Part shown: positions 14,974 to 23,895 of the stretch, in pieces
Numbering within the stretch: position 1 is the first letter of the stretch
Layout: each line of letters begins with the position of its first letter
Source of the DNA: Micromonospora sp. HK10
GTDB lineage: Bacteria; Actinomycetota; Actinomycetes; Mycobacteriales; Micromonosporaceae
Length of the DNA stretch: 64,000 nucleotides
Assembly: GCF_000982955.1 (NCBI RefSeq)
Contig: NZ_KQ058841.1
Coordinates: 1-64,000, forward strand
Direction: 5' to 3'
Position numbers and translations under genes: made by a program
Notes under the pieces: generated by a model
Told to the model about the DNA's origin: nothing
Database searches by the model: none
The model's input: the letters and a program-made list of their open reading frames with translations, nothing else

Positions 14974-16053
14974 ATGACGGACATCGCGCACCGCCTGGCC
15001 GAGATCCGGGGCGGCCTGCCGCCCCGGCGGCACAACGCCCGGACCGTCGCCGCCCTGACCGGCAACCCGGGCTGCACCCGGCGGGCGGTGCTGGACGGCG
15101 CCGGGGTGGACAAGCCGAAGCTGGCCGAGCGGATCGGCTTCCCGGCCCGGTTCGGCCAGTCCCGCTTCGCGATCACCCGGGGCAACGCGTTCGAGGCGCA
15201 GGTCAAGGCCGGCGGCGGGGCCGAGCTGCTGCGGCTGGTCGCGGAGCGGCTGGGCGTACCGGTGCCGGCGACGGCGAGCTGGACGGACCTGGGCGGCGAC
15301 GCGGACCGGCCGGAACGGTCCCGGACCGCGCTGACCGCGGCGGGCGAGGGAGCCGCGCTCTTCGACCACCCGCTGCTCGGCCTCGACGTGGCCGGCCGGC
15401 GGGTGCACCTCGAACCGGACCTGGTGGCCGCGCGGCTCGCCGGCCGGTTCCACGTCGTCGAGATCAAGTCCTTTCCGGTGATCGACGGCCAGGCCGACCC
15501 GGCCAAGGTCTCCGCCGCCGCGATCCAGTCCGCCGTCTACGTGCTGGCGCTGCGCGAGCTGCTCGCCGCCGGCGGGCGGGACCCGGAGCTGGTCTCCCAC
15601 GAGGTGGTGCTGGTTTGCCCGCGCGACTTCACCAACCGGCCGGTGGCCAGCCTGCTGGACGTCCGCCGGCAACTGCTGGTGCTGCGCCGCCAGCTCGACC
15701 GGATGGACCGCCTCGACGACCTGCTCGCCACCGTGCCGGCCGGCTTCACCGCCGACGTCACCGCCGACCCGGCGACCCTGACCGCCGCGCTCGGCACCGT
15801 GCCGGCCCGCTACGCGCCGGAGTGCCTGGCCTCCTGCGAGCTGGCGTACTTCTGCCGGTGGGAGGCACACGGCCAGACCGCGGCGCTGGGCCGGTCGGTA
15901 CGCGAGGCGCTGGGCGGCGTCGCCGAGATCGGCGAGGTGCTGGCGCTGGCCACCGGCGAGCGGACCCCGGAGCCGGGGCAGGACGAGGCCGCCGCGCTGC
16001 TCCGGGCCGCCGCGCGGCTGCGCGCCGACGCCCTCGCCGCGAGTTCCGGATGA
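14974..16053 (+). CDS. RecB/Cas4-like PD-(D/E)xK nuclease with Fe-S cysteines
   Basis: 359 residues from ATG 14974. Nuclease core: H145, LEPD with D149, then VEIKSF with E163 and K165, the usual D...ExK order. Four cysteines are placed as in Cas4/AddB: C34 (NPGCTRR) before the core, and C284, C288 and C294 (CLASCELAYFC) near the end, which would hold a 4Fe-4S cluster. Length fits stand-alone RecB-family exonucleases. The stop overlaps the next gene (ATGA), giving a two-gene operon with an unknown protein. No cas genes are near, so a DNA repair or defence role outside CRISPR is more likely. Confidence 0.72.
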   Translation: MTDIAHRLAEIRGGLPPRRHNARTVAALTGNPGCTRRAVLDGAGVDKPKLAERIGFPARFGQSRFAITRGNAFEAQVKAGGGAELLRLVAERLGVPVPATASWTDLGGDADRPERSRTALTAAGEGAALFDHPLLGLDVAGRRVHLEPDLVAARLAGRFHVVEIKSFPVIDGQADPAKVSAAAIQSAVYVLALRELLAAGGRDPELVSHEVVLVCPRDFTNRPVASLLDVRRQLLVLRRQLDRMDRLDDLLATVPAGFTADVTADPATLTAALGTVPARYAPECLASCELAYFCRWEAHGQTAALGRSVREALGGVAEIGEVLALATGERTPEPGQDEAAALLRAAARLRADALAASSG

Positions 16054-17555
16054 GTACGCTGCGCGCGCTGGCGAAGGCGCAGGCGCTCGCCGCCGGGGTG
16101 GCCCAGCCGGTGGCCACCGTCCGGCACCTGCACCTGTCGGAGCGCCCGCTGGTGCTGGTGCCGCTGGCGATGGCCGGCGAGGCGAACGCCCCGCTGGCGG
16201 CGCTGGTCGGCACCGCCCCGGACCGGCCGCGGCTGCTGGTCGTGCCGCAGCCCCGCAACCGCGACCAGCGCTACCGGTTCGCCGCGGAGCTGGCCGAGGA
16301 GGTGCTGCCGTACCTGGACTCGTTCCGGGACGCCACCGAGGCGGTGCCGGTGGACCGGGGCCGGGACGTCCGGCACCGGTACCTGGACGCGCCGCAACTG
16401 CTGGTGCCGAACCCGGCCGGGATCACCTTCCTGCGCCTGTTCGGCCGCTCCACCCGGTTCCGCCGTAGCGACGGGGAGTACCCGGTGCACCCGTCGGTGC
16501 CGCTGCTCGGGCGCTGGCTGACCTTCTTCGCCGAGCGCGCCGAACAGCCCGGCTCGGCCGCGCTGGTGGCGCTGACCGAGGCGTTGACCCTGCACTGGGC
16601 CACCGGGCAGAGCGCGGTCGAGGACCTGCACCTGCCGGCGCTGCTCGGCTGGATCGACCCGCCACCCGGGTCGACCGGCGCCGCGGCGGCGGCCCGGGCC
16701 GAGGACCCGACCGGCTGCCCGCCCGCCGGCCCGGCCACCGACCCGGACTTCGACAACCGCCACCTCGCCCCGGCGATCGCCGCCTACGCGGCCGCGGCCG
16801 ACGACCCGGAGGCTCGCGCCGGGGCGTACGCGGAGCTCGCAGCGCTGCTGCGCGACCAGCTCGCGCCCACCTGGGAGCTGATGTGGCGCGGCGTGGGGCT
16901 GTTGCGCGCGCTGCCGCCCGGGGCGCGGGTGGCGGGTCGGTGGGACGGCGACCGGGACGCCTTCACCGGGTACGCCGAGCACGTCGACCCCGGGGGCGGG
17001 CCGCAGCCGCGCCGCGACGGCGCGGTGGCCGCGGCGGTGCGCCTGCACCGGCTGGAACGTGCCGCCGCCTCGTACGCGGTGCAGCGCGCCTACGACGACC
17101 CGCTGGTGATGGCCGAGCACCGGCTGACCGGGGAGGCGTTCGTCGGCGAGGTGACCCTGGCCGACCCGACCCGGGTGGACGACAGCGGCAAGCGGCCGGT
17201 GCTGCGCCCCCGCATCCAGGTGGTCACCACCGAGCCGGTGCTGGTGCCGGTGGGCGCGAGTCTCCACTCGCCGGCCCGGCCGGGCCAGAAGGCAAAGGTG
17301 GTCTTCGTGACGCCGGGCGCGGACGGCAAGACGGAGGTGGTGCTGGAACTCTCCGGCGGCATGGGGCGCGGCCTGACCGCGCCGCAGGGCAGCGTGCCGG
17401 AGGTGGGGGAACGGCTCTGCCTGACCACCCTGTCGGACGCCTTCCTGCCGGCCGGCGCCTTCCCGGCCGCTGAGGAGACCCCGTGGACGCACGGCGGCCC
17501 GCCGGTCACGGCGGTCCCGGCCGCCGACGGCGACCCGGCGGAGGAGTGGTCCTGA
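16050..17555 (+). CDS. Uncharacterised partner of the Cas4-like nuclease
   Basis: 501 residues; ATG 16050 overlaps the nuclease stop by four bases, so the two are coupled. I do not recognise the family. The N-terminal 250 residues contain FAAELAEEVLPYLDSF and conserved-looking hydrophobic segments; residues about 205-240 are an Ala/Pro-rich linker; the C-terminal part ends with a beta-rich region (VTTEPVLVPVGASLHSP, KAKVVFVTPGADGKTEVVLELSG) resembling an OB/SH3-like barrel. No Walker box, HKD or nuclease motif is seen. Because it is fused in expression to a Fe-S nuclease it may be a specificity or DNA-binding subunit; this is inference. Confidence 0.75.
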   Translation: MSTLRALAKAQALAAGVAQPVATVRHLHLSERPLVLVPLAMAGEANAPLAALVGTAPDRPRLLVVPQPRNRDQRYRFAAELAEEVLPYLDSFRDATEAVPVDRGRDVRHRYLDAPQLLVPNPAGITFLRLFGRSTRFRRSDGEYPVHPSVPLLGRWLTFFAERAEQPGSAALVALTEALTLHWATGQSAVEDLHLPALLGWIDPPPGSTGAAAAARAEDPTGCPPAGPATDPDFDNRHLAPAIAAYAAAADDPEARAGAYAELAALLRDQLAPTWELMWRGVGLLRALPPGARVAGRWDGDRDAFTGYAEHVDPGGGPQPRRDGAVAAAVRLHRLERAAASYAVQRAYDDPLVMAEHRLTGEAFVGEVTLADPTRVDDSGKRPVLRPRIQVVTTEPVLVPVGASLHSPARPGQKAKVVFVTPGADGKTEVVLELSGGMGRGLTAPQGSVPEVGERLCLTTLSDAFLPAGAFPAAEETPWTHGGPPVTAVPAADGDPAEEWS

Positions 17556-17720
17556 ACTCCACTGAGGACCGGGGCGGCCGGCCGGTCGCCCACCGTTCGG
17601 CTCTGGCGGTGACCTCCGGCGCTGGCTAGGCTTGCGCCGTTCGCCGTCCGACACCCGGTCCTCACCGTCGAGGGTGCGCGTCTCAGAGAGCCGGAGCGAA
17701 TCGTTGTACCCCAGCAGGAC

Positions 17721-19997
17721 GTGAACCGGGCCGCCACGGCGCGGGTCTGTGCCCCGCTCTCCGGCCGCGTCGGGCTCGTCGCGGCCGCGCTCGTCGTACT
17801 CGGGGAAGCCGGCTGGCTGGTCGCCGGCCTGCCCGGCGCGGCCCTGGCCAGCGACCTGGGCGCCCTGGTCGTGTCGGGTTGGGCGGCGGCGTGCTGCGTC
17901 CGGGCCGCCCGCCGGCATCCGGTGTCGCTGCGCTGGTTCTGGGGGCTGCTGGCCGCCACCATGGCGCTGGCCGCGCTCGGCCGGACGGTGTGGACGGTGG
18001 AGCGGCTCGGCGGCACCGCGCTGCCGCACACCGCCCTGGTCGGCGGGCTCTTCACCGCCGGCATCATCACCGGCACCGCCGCCCTGCTCTGCTCCCTGGC
18101 CGCCCCGCGCAGCGTGGTCGGGCAGGCCCGCACCCTCCTCGACGGGGTGATCGTGGCGCTGGCCCTCATCCCGATCGGCTGGGTGGTGGTGTTCCGCGAC
18201 CTCGCCGCCGCCGACCTGGCTGACCCGCTGCGCACCTTCGGGCTGCTTTACCCGATGTTCGACCTGATGCAGCTCACCATCCTGGTGGCGGTCGCCGGGC
18301 CGGCCCGGCCGAGGTGGCCGGCGCTCTCCCTGATCGGGGCCAGCCTCGCCACCCGGGCCGCGGCCGACGCCGTCTACGTCTCCCTGGTCGCGCACGGCAG
18401 CTACGCACCGGGCCACCTGATCGACGTCTGCTGGCCGCTGAGCTACCTGCTGATCGGCGCGGCCACCGGGAGCCGGCCGCCGCAGGGCGGGGACGGTGAG
18501 GAGGAGGGCGAGTCACCGCTGCCGCCGTGGTGGCGGGTGGCCCTGCCGTACCTGCCGGTGGGCGGCGCGATCGTCGCCGTGGTGCTGTCCCGCCGGCCCA
18601 GCGGGCAGACCCCGCACCTGATCTTCGTGGGCATGATGACGCTGCTCGGGGTGCTGGCCGTGCGGCAGGGGCTGGCCGCCAACGAGAACCTGCGGCTGGT
18701 CGCCCGGCTGCGCCGGCTCGCCTACTCCGACCAGCTGACCGGCCTGCCCAACCGGCTCACCTTCACCCGGCGGCTGCGCCGAGCCCTGCGCCACGGCGGC
18801 CCGGTCGCCGTGCTGCTGCTCGACCTGGACGGCTTCAAGCAGGTCAACGACCGCTTCGGGCACGCCGCCGGTGACCGGCTGCTGGCCACCATCGCGGAAC
18901 GGATGAGCGACGCGGTGCGCGGCGACGGGATGATCGCCCGGCTCGGCGGCGACGAGTTCGCGGTGCTGCTCGACCGGGACCGGCCGGTGTCACCCGAGCG
19001 GCTCGCCGCGCGGCTGCTCGCCGCCCTCGAGCCGCTGCCCGGCGAGGAGGACCTCGGCGTGCACCCGTCGGCCAGCATCGGCATCGCCGAGTACGGTCCG
19101 CAGCACACCTCCCACACGGACCTGCTCCGCGACGCCGACATCGCCATGTACGCGGCCAAGGCGGCCGGCAAGTCCGCGTACCGCAGCTGCACGGCGGAGC
19201 TGCGCGAGTCCGCGGTCACCCGGGCCGAGCTGATCGCCGACCTGCGCCGGGCCGTCGACGAGGCGCAGCTGCTCGTGGAGTTCCAACCGATCGTCGACCT
19301 GGCCAGCGGCGCGGTGCGCAGCGCCGAGGCGCTGGTCCGCTGGCGCCATCCCCGGCTCGGGGTACTCGCCCCGGCGGCGTTCCTGCCGCTGGCCGAGGAG
19401 ACCGGGCTGATCCTGGCCATCGACCGGTGGGTGATCCGGCAGGCGTGCGAGGCCGCGGCGACCTGGCGGGCGTACGCCCCCGAGGTCAGCGTCGCGGTGA
19501 ACATCGCCGCCGCTCACCTGCGCCATCCCGACCTGATCGCCACGGTCGCCGGCGCGGTCGGGGCGGCCGGCCTGCCACCACGCGCGCTGACCCTGGAACT
19601 CACCGAGTCCGCGCTGATCGAGCAGAGCGAGCCGGTGCTGGAACGCCTCGCCCAGCTCCGCGAGCTCGGCGTGCGGATCGCCATCGACGACTTCGGCACC
19701 GGCTACTCCTCGCTGAGCTACCTGCACCGCATCCCGGCCACCGAGCTGAAGATCGACCGGTCCTTCGTGGCCCGGCTCGACGCCGGCGACGTCCGGGCGT
19801 ACGCCACGGTGGAGATGGTCAACCGGCTGGCCGGGGCGTTCGACCTGGCGGTGGTGGCCGAGGGCGTGGAGACCGGCGCGCAGCACGCGGCCGTGGCCGC
19901 GATCGGCTGCCTGCACGGGCAGGGCTGGCGCTACGGCCGCCCCGCCGACCTGCCCGAGCTGCTGGCGGCGCTGGCCCCGGTCGACGTGGCCCGCTGA
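17721..19997 (+). CDS. Membrane GGDEF-EAL protein (c-di-GMP turnover)
   Basis: 758 residues from GTG 17721. About residues 10-310: eight or so membrane helices with no known sensor signature; 330-490: diguanylate cyclase domain with intact GGDEF at 409-413; 500-755: phosphodiesterase domain with EAL at 536-538, plus ELTES, IDDFGTGYSSLSYL and VVAEGVET, so all main metal ligands are present. The allosteric I-site before GGDEF reads RGDG instead of RxxD, so product inhibition is probably lost. Both activities look possible; bifunctional proteins of this kind control development in streptomycetes. No operon partner is clear. Confidence 0.9.
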   Translation: MNRAATARVCAPLSGRVGLVAAALVVLGEAGWLVAGLPGAALASDLGALVVSGWAAACCVRAARRHPVSLRWFWGLLAATMALAALGRTVWTVERLGGTALPHTALVGGLFTAGIITGTAALLCSLAAPRSVVGQARTLLDGVIVALALIPIGWVVVFRDLAAADLADPLRTFGLLYPMFDLMQLTILVAVAGPARPRWPALSLIGASLATRAAADAVYVSLVAHGSYAPGHLIDVCWPLSYLLIGAATGSRPPQGGDGEEEGESPLPPWWRVALPYLPVGGAIVAVVLSRRPSGQTPHLIFVGMMTLLGVLAVRQGLAANENLRLVARLRRLAYSDQLTGLPNRLTFTRRLRRALRHGGPVAVLLLDLDGFKQVNDRFGHAAGDRLLATIAERMSDAVRGDGMIARLGGDEFAVLLDRDRPVSPERLAARLLAALEPLPGEEDLGVHPSASIGIAEYGPQHTSHTDLLRDADIAMYAAKAAGKSAYRSCTAELRESAVTRAELIADLRRAVDEAQLLVEFQPIVDLASGAVRSAEALVRWRHPRLGVLAPAAFLPLAEETGLILAIDRWVIRQACEAAATWRAYAPEVSVAVNIAAAHLRHPDLIATVAGAVGAAGLPPRALTLELTESALIEQSEPVLERLAQLRELGVRIAIDDFGTGYSSLSYLHRIPATELKIDRSFVARLDAGDVRAYATVEMVNRLAGAFDLAVVAEGVETGAQHAAVAAIGCLHGQGWRYGRPADLPELLAALAPVDVAR

Positions 19998-20128
19998 CCG
20001 GCCCGGGCCGGACGGGTCCAAGGTCCCGGTCCGGACAGGGGGTTCGGCCCTGCTGGCGGCTGCGACCCGGCGGCCATGATGGCATGGTCGAAAACGAAAC
20101 ATCCCCCTCATCGATACAGGAGCTCGAC

Positions 20129-20761
20129 ATGAAGCGACGGACGCTGGATCTGCTGTTCAGCATCGGCGGGCTTGGCCTCGCGGTTCTGCTGCTCGTCGTG
20201 GGCATCGTCCTCACCACGAACGCCAACTTCGCCAACTCGTACGTGCACGACCAGCTCGCCGCCCAGCACATCAGTTTCACGCCGGCCGACAAGCTCAGCG
20301 ACGAGGAGAAGAAGTCCGACTGCCTGCGCGAGTACGCCGGCCAGCAGCTCACCTCCGGCAAGCAGGCCGAGTGCTACGCCAACGAGTACATCGGTCTGCA
20401 CCTGCAGTCCATCGCCGGCGGCAAGACCTACGCCGACCTGGGCGCGCCGCAGACGGCGCTGCGTGAGCAGGTTGCCCAGGCCGAGCAGGCCAAGGCCGCC
20501 AACCTGCCCGACCTGCAGAAGCAGCTCGCCGACGTGACCGCCCAGCGGGAGACCGTGTTCAAGGGCGAGACGCTGCGCGGCCTGCTGCTCACCTCGTACG
20601 GCTTCAGCGAGTTCGGTCGCAAGGCCGAGCAGGGCGCCCTGGCCATGTACCTCGGTGCCGCGCTGCTCCTGCTGCTCTCCGTCGCCGGCCTGGTGCACGC
20701 CTTCCGCACCCCGCCCAACGAGGCGTTCGCCGCCCCGGCGAAGGAGCGGGTCACCGCCTGA
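20129..20761 (+). CDS. Two-TM membrane protein with extracytoplasmic helical domain
   Basis: 210 residues from ATG 20129 with ACAGGAG upstream. A first membrane helix (LGLAVLLLVVGIVL, residues about 14-32) is followed by an external region of about 140 residues containing two cysteines (SDCLREYAG and AECYANEY, possible disulfide) and a helical ALREQVAQAEQAKAANLPDLQKQL stretch, then a second helix (LGAALLLLLSVAGLVHAF). No family recognised. It stands alone between the c-di-GMP protein and the MerR regulator; a strong terminator follows. Confidence 0.75.
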   Translation: MKRRTLDLLFSIGGLGLAVLLLVVGIVLTTNANFANSYVHDQLAAQHISFTPADKLSDEEKKSDCLREYAGQQLTSGKQAECYANEYIGLHLQSIAGGKTYADLGAPQTALREQVAQAEQAKAANLPDLQKQLADVTAQRETVFKGETLRGLLLTSYGFSEFGRKAEQGALAMYLGAALLLLLSVAGLVHAFRTPPNEAFAAPAKERVTA

Positions 20762-20769
20762 CCCCTCCC

Positions 20770-20810
20770 GACCGCCCCGGCCGCCATCCCCCTCGGCGGC
20801 CGGGGCGGTC
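20770..20810 (+). terminator. Strong hairpin terminator
   Basis: A perfect 16-base stem, GACCGCCCCGGCCGCC at 20770-20785 and its complement at 20795-20810, with a nine-base loop, nine bases after the stop of the membrane protein gene. Confidence 0.85.
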
Positions 20811-20855
20811 GTCGTTGTGCCCCCGGCCGGCCGGGACGGGGGCGCAGAATCGGGC

Positions 20856-20886
20856 TTGACCCTCACGCAACGGGAGGCGGGAGCCT
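20856..20886 (+). promoter_or_regulatory. MerR-type promoter and operator
   Basis: TTGACC (20856-20861) is followed by the near-perfect dyad CCTCACG-CAA-CGGGAGG (20861-20877, one mismatch) and a poor -10 candidate at 20881-20886 (GAGCCT), a spacer of 19 bases. A dyad inside an over-long spacer beginning with CTTGACCCTCACG is the classic operator of TipAL-type MerR regulators, so the downstream gene is probably autoregulated. Confidence 0.7.
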
Positions 20887-20908
20887 TGGTCGCGGAAGGG
20901 AGGGAACC

Positions 20909-21667
20909 ATGGCGTACACGGTGGGCCAGGTGGCCCGGGCCGCCCGGGTGACGGTGCGGACCCTGCACCACTACGACGAGATCGGGCTGCTGTCGCCGAG
21001 CGGGCGGACGCCGGCCGGCTACCGGCGCTACGACGACGCCGACCTGGAGCGGTTGCAGCTCATCCGGGCCTACCGGGAGCTGGGGTTCCCACTGGAGGAG
21101 ATCGCCGTGATCCTCGACGACCCGGAGGGCGACCCGCTGCCGCACCTGCGCCGCCAGCACGAGCTGCTGACCGGACGGATCGGGAAGTTGCGGGACATGG
21201 TCGCGGCGATCGAGCTCGCGATGGAGGCGAGAAAGTTGGACATTCAGCTCACCCCGGAGGAGCGGTTCGAGGTGTTCGGAGACTTCGACCCGGACGAGCA
21301 TGCCGAGGAGGCGGAGCGGCGCTGGGGCGGCACCGACGCGTACCGGCAGTCGACCGAGCGGGCGGCCCGCTACTCGAAGGAGGACTGGCTGCGCAACAAG
21401 GCCGAGAACGAGGACTGGGGGCGGCGGATCACCGCGCTGATGGACGCCGGCGCCCCGGCCGACGGGCCGGAGGCCAGGGCGCTGGCCGAGGAGCACCGGC
21501 AGCTCGTCAGCCGGTGGTTCTACGACTGCTCGTACGAGCTGCACACCGGGCTGGCCGACATGTACCTGGCCGACCCGCGGTTCACGGCGTACTTCGAGCA
21601 GATCCGGCCCGGGCTGGCGGGCTATCTGAACGAGGCGATCCACGCCAACGCGATCGACCGGGCCTGA
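20909..21667 (+). CDS. TipAL-like MerR-family regulator
   Basis: 252 residues from ATG 20909 (GGAAGGGAGG upstream). Residues 1-70 are the MerR DNA-binding head (YTVGQVARAARVTVRTLHHYDEIGLLSP, then AGYRRYDDADLERLQ), followed by a coiled-coil dimerisation helix (about 75-115) and a TipAS-type ligand domain (about 120-250: RRWGGTDAYRQSTER, SRWFYDCSYELHTGLADMYLADPRFTAYF). TipAS domains bind thiopeptides and other multi-ring antibiotics in Streptomyces and trigger efflux or sequestration. Its promoter shows the matching operator. No exporter gene is adjacent, so it may act in trans or as a drug-binding protein itself. Confidence 0.88.
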   Translation: MAYTVGQVARAARVTVRTLHHYDEIGLLSPSGRTPAGYRRYDDADLERLQLIRAYRELGFPLEEIAVILDDPEGDPLPHLRRQHELLTGRIGKLRDMVAAIELAMEARKLDIQLTPEERFEVFGDFDPDEHAEEAERRWGGTDAYRQSTERAARYSKEDWLRNKAENEDWGRRITALMDAGAPADGPEARALAEEHRQLVSRWFYDCSYELHTGLADMYLADPRFTAYFEQIRPGLAGYLNEAIHANAIDRA

Positions 21668-21722
21668 CCGGGCGGGCCGCCCGGCGTTACCGTGACGGTC
21701 CGGACCTGCCTGAGGAGGCGGC

Positions 21723-22202
21723 ATGGTGGTGCTGGGGCCGTACCCGTTGTGTGCCGCGTGCCGGGAGGTCAACGGCGGTCTGCTGGCGGCGCGGCATCCT
21801 CAGGTGCACGTCCGGGCGCACGGCCGGGAGGCGTGCGTCGACCGGGGGCTGGCCGGCCTGATCGTGCACCTGTGGGCGGTGTGCGAGACCCGCAGTTGCT
21901 GCGAGGACGAGAACGGTGCCGCGTACGTGGTGCCGACGCCGGACACCCGGGCGGCCGCCGAGGAGTTGTTGACCCGCCTCGGCCTGCGGGTCACGACCCG
22001 TGCGGACATCCTGCACTTCCCGGTCCCGGCCGGGTTCCGGCTGGGTGACGCCGAGTTCGTGCGCCGTGCCCTGGCGGGCGGACGCCGGTGGTCACGGTGG
22101 TGGCGCGGTGGGCGGCGGTTCCGGCGGCAGGCCCGGCGCCAGCCGCCGCAGCGAGGCGAACGTCGGCACGAGCGCGTCGTACAGCTCGGAGAAGAGCGGT
22201 AG
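21723..22202 (+). CDS. Small cysteine-containing hypothetical protein
   Basis: 159 residues from ATG 21723 with TGAGGAGG upstream. The first 110 residues look like a real fold with PLCAACREVNG and CETRSCCEDENG (CxxC and a CC pair), possibly metal binding, and VPAGFRLGDAEFVRRAL; the last 50 are Arg-rich and coded antisense to the end of the convergent kinase gene (111-base overlap). The natural C-terminus may be a late addition by loss of an earlier stop. Family not recognised. Confidence 0.6.
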   Translation: MVVLGPYPLCAACREVNGGLLAARHPQVHVRAHGREACVDRGLAGLIVHLWAVCETRSCCEDENGAAYVVPTPDTRAAAEELLTRLGLRVTTRADILHFPVPAGFRLGDAEFVRRALAGGRRWSRWWRGGRRFRRQARRQPPQRGERRHERVVQLGEER

Positions 22203-23633
22203 CAGGGCGGCGTAGGTGGCGGCGGCGGCCGGGTCGGGACGTACCGTCTCGTCGATCCGCACCAGGTCGGCGGCGACCTCGATCGACTCGATCAGGCCGA
22301 GGGCCTGCATGCCGAGCAGCGCCGCGCCGAAGCTCGATCCCTCGTGCCCGGCCGGGAAACGCACCGGCAGGCCGAGGGCGTCGGCGAGGATCTGCCGCCA
22401 GAGCGGGCTGCGGGCGAAGCCACCGCTGGCCCGGATCTCGCGTACCTCGTTGCCGGCGGCGCGCACCGAGGCCAGGACCAGGGCGAGCTGCTGGCAGACC
22501 CCCTCCAGGGCGGCCCGCACCAGGTGCTCGCGCCGGTGGCCGTGGGTCAGCCCCACGTACGCGCCGCGCGGCAGCGCGCTCCAGTGCGGCGCCCGCTCGC
22601 TGAGCAGGTACGGCAGCATGATCAGCCCGCCCGAGCCGACGGGTGCCCGGGCGGCCAGGTCGAGCAGTTCCTCCTCGGGGTGTGCGCCGAGTTCCGGGGC
22701 GAGCGCCTCGCCGGCCCACTGCAGCACGATGCCGCCGTTGTTGATCGCGCCGCCGACCACCCAGCGGTCTGTGGTGAGGGCGTAGCAGAAGACGCCACCG
22801 AGCGGGTCGACGCCGGGGTGTTCCACCATCACCCGCATGGCGCCGCTGGTGCCGATGGAGCAGGCCACCACGCCGGGGCGTACCGCGCCGAGCCCCAGGT
22901 TGGCCAGCGGTCCGTCCCCGGCGCCCAGCACGATCGGGGTGTCGGCGGGCAGGCCGGCGGCCCGCGCGACCGGTGCGCGGAGCCCGGGCAGCACGTGGGT
23001 GGTGGGTACGAGCCGCGGCAGCCGCTGCGCGGTGATGCCGGCGATGCGGAGCGCTTCGGCGTCCCAGGCCAGCCGGTGGATGTCCAGCAGCCCGGTGGCC
23101 GAGGCGACCGAGTGGTCGGTGACCAGCGTGCCGGTCAGCCGCAGCAGCACGTAGTCCTTGATGCCGACCCAGTGCGCGACCCGCTCGTGCAGCTTCGGCT
23201 CCTGCTCGGCGAACCAGACCAGCTTGGGCAGCGGCGCCATCGGGTGGATCGGGGTGCCGGTACGCCGGTGCAGGGCCAGCCCGGAGGGGACCGCGCGCAG
23301 CCGCTCGGCCTGCGCGCTGGCCCGCGAGTCGGCCCAGGTGACCGAGGGGGTGAGCGGGGTGCCGTCGGCGTCCAGCCCGATCAGGCTGTGCATGGCGGTG
23401 CTGAAGCAGAGCCCGGCCACCGGTGCGTGGAGCCGCTCGACCACGGCCCGGATCGCGCCGATAACCGCGTCGACGATGCGTTGCGGGTCCTGCTGGGCGT
23501 AGCCGGGCTGCGGCTCGTCGAGGGGGTAGCCGATCGAGTGGGCGGCGAGCTGGCGGCCGCCGGTGTCGTACGCGACGGCCTTGGTGCTGGTGGTGCCGAT
23601 GTCCACGCCCAGCACGACGGCCGTGCCGCCCAC
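22092..23633 (-). CDS. FGGY-family carbohydrate kinase, gluconokinase-like
   Basis: 513 residues from GTG 23633 with GAGGAGG upstream. Phosphate-binding signature VLGVDIGTTSTKAV at the N-terminus, catalytic Asp in GAGDGPLANLGLG, second adenosine motif SGGFARSPLWRQILAD. The sequence WADSRA...  and  MAPLPKLVWF  segments are typical of the gluconokinase (GntK type) branch, which phosphorylates D-gluconate to 6-phosphogluconate in the cytosol; xylulokinase is the main alternative. The C-terminal 37 codons overlap the small Cys protein. The PH-like/six-cysteine protein is divergent from it. Confidence 0.82.
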   Translation of the reverse strand: MGGTAVVLGVDIGTTSTKAVAYDTGGRQLAAHSIGYPLDEPQPGYAQQDPQRIVDAVIGAIRAVVERLHAPVAGLCFSTAMHSLIGLDADGTPLTPSVTWADSRASAQAERLRAVPSGLALHRRTGTPIHPMAPLPKLVWFAEQEPKLHERVAHWVGIKDYVLLRLTGTLVTDHSVASATGLLDIHRLAWDAEALRIAGITAQRLPRLVPTTHVLPGLRAPVARAAGLPADTPIVLGAGDGPLANLGLGAVRPGVVACSIGTSGAMRVMVEHPGVDPLGGVFCYALTTDRWVVGGAINNGGIVLQWAGEALAPELGAHPEEELLDLAARAPVGSGGLIMLPYLLSERAPHWSALPRGAYVGLTHGHRREHLVRAALEGVCQQLALVLASVRAAGNEVREIRASGGFARSPLWRQILADALGLPVRFPAGHEGSSFGAALLGMQALGLIESIEVAADLVRIDETVRPDPAAAATYAALLPLFSELYDALVPTFASLRRLAPGLPPEPPPTAPPP

Positions 23634-23895
23634 CGGACCACCTCCTCGTCAGGCCAGGCTGCCCCGTCCGGATGACGTTACCGACGCCGGCATCCACCCG
23701 CATGGCGATGCGGCCCGCCGCGCTCGCCGCGCCGGCACCGCCGATCACCGATTGATTCCGGTTCCGCCTAACGTGCGGGTCAATCAGCCGATCGGTCAGA
23801 TTGGCGACTTTCGCGTGTCTTGTTGGCCCTCTGCCGCCGTTACGTGAATGACACCCCGGTTGGTGGGCTCGCGCGACGGAGGAGTCGGCGTGGCG

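Noticed and set aside
17566..17667. TGAGGACCGG and CCGGTCCTCA about 90 bases apart before the GGDEF-EAL gene
   Set aside because: Ten-base complementary words at such spacing are expected by chance in this GC-rich sequence.
15810..18416. Another very long reverse open frame opposite the nuclease operon and c-di-GMP gene
   Set aside because: Same low-complexity composition, no ribosome binding site and no motif; the forward genes explain the region.
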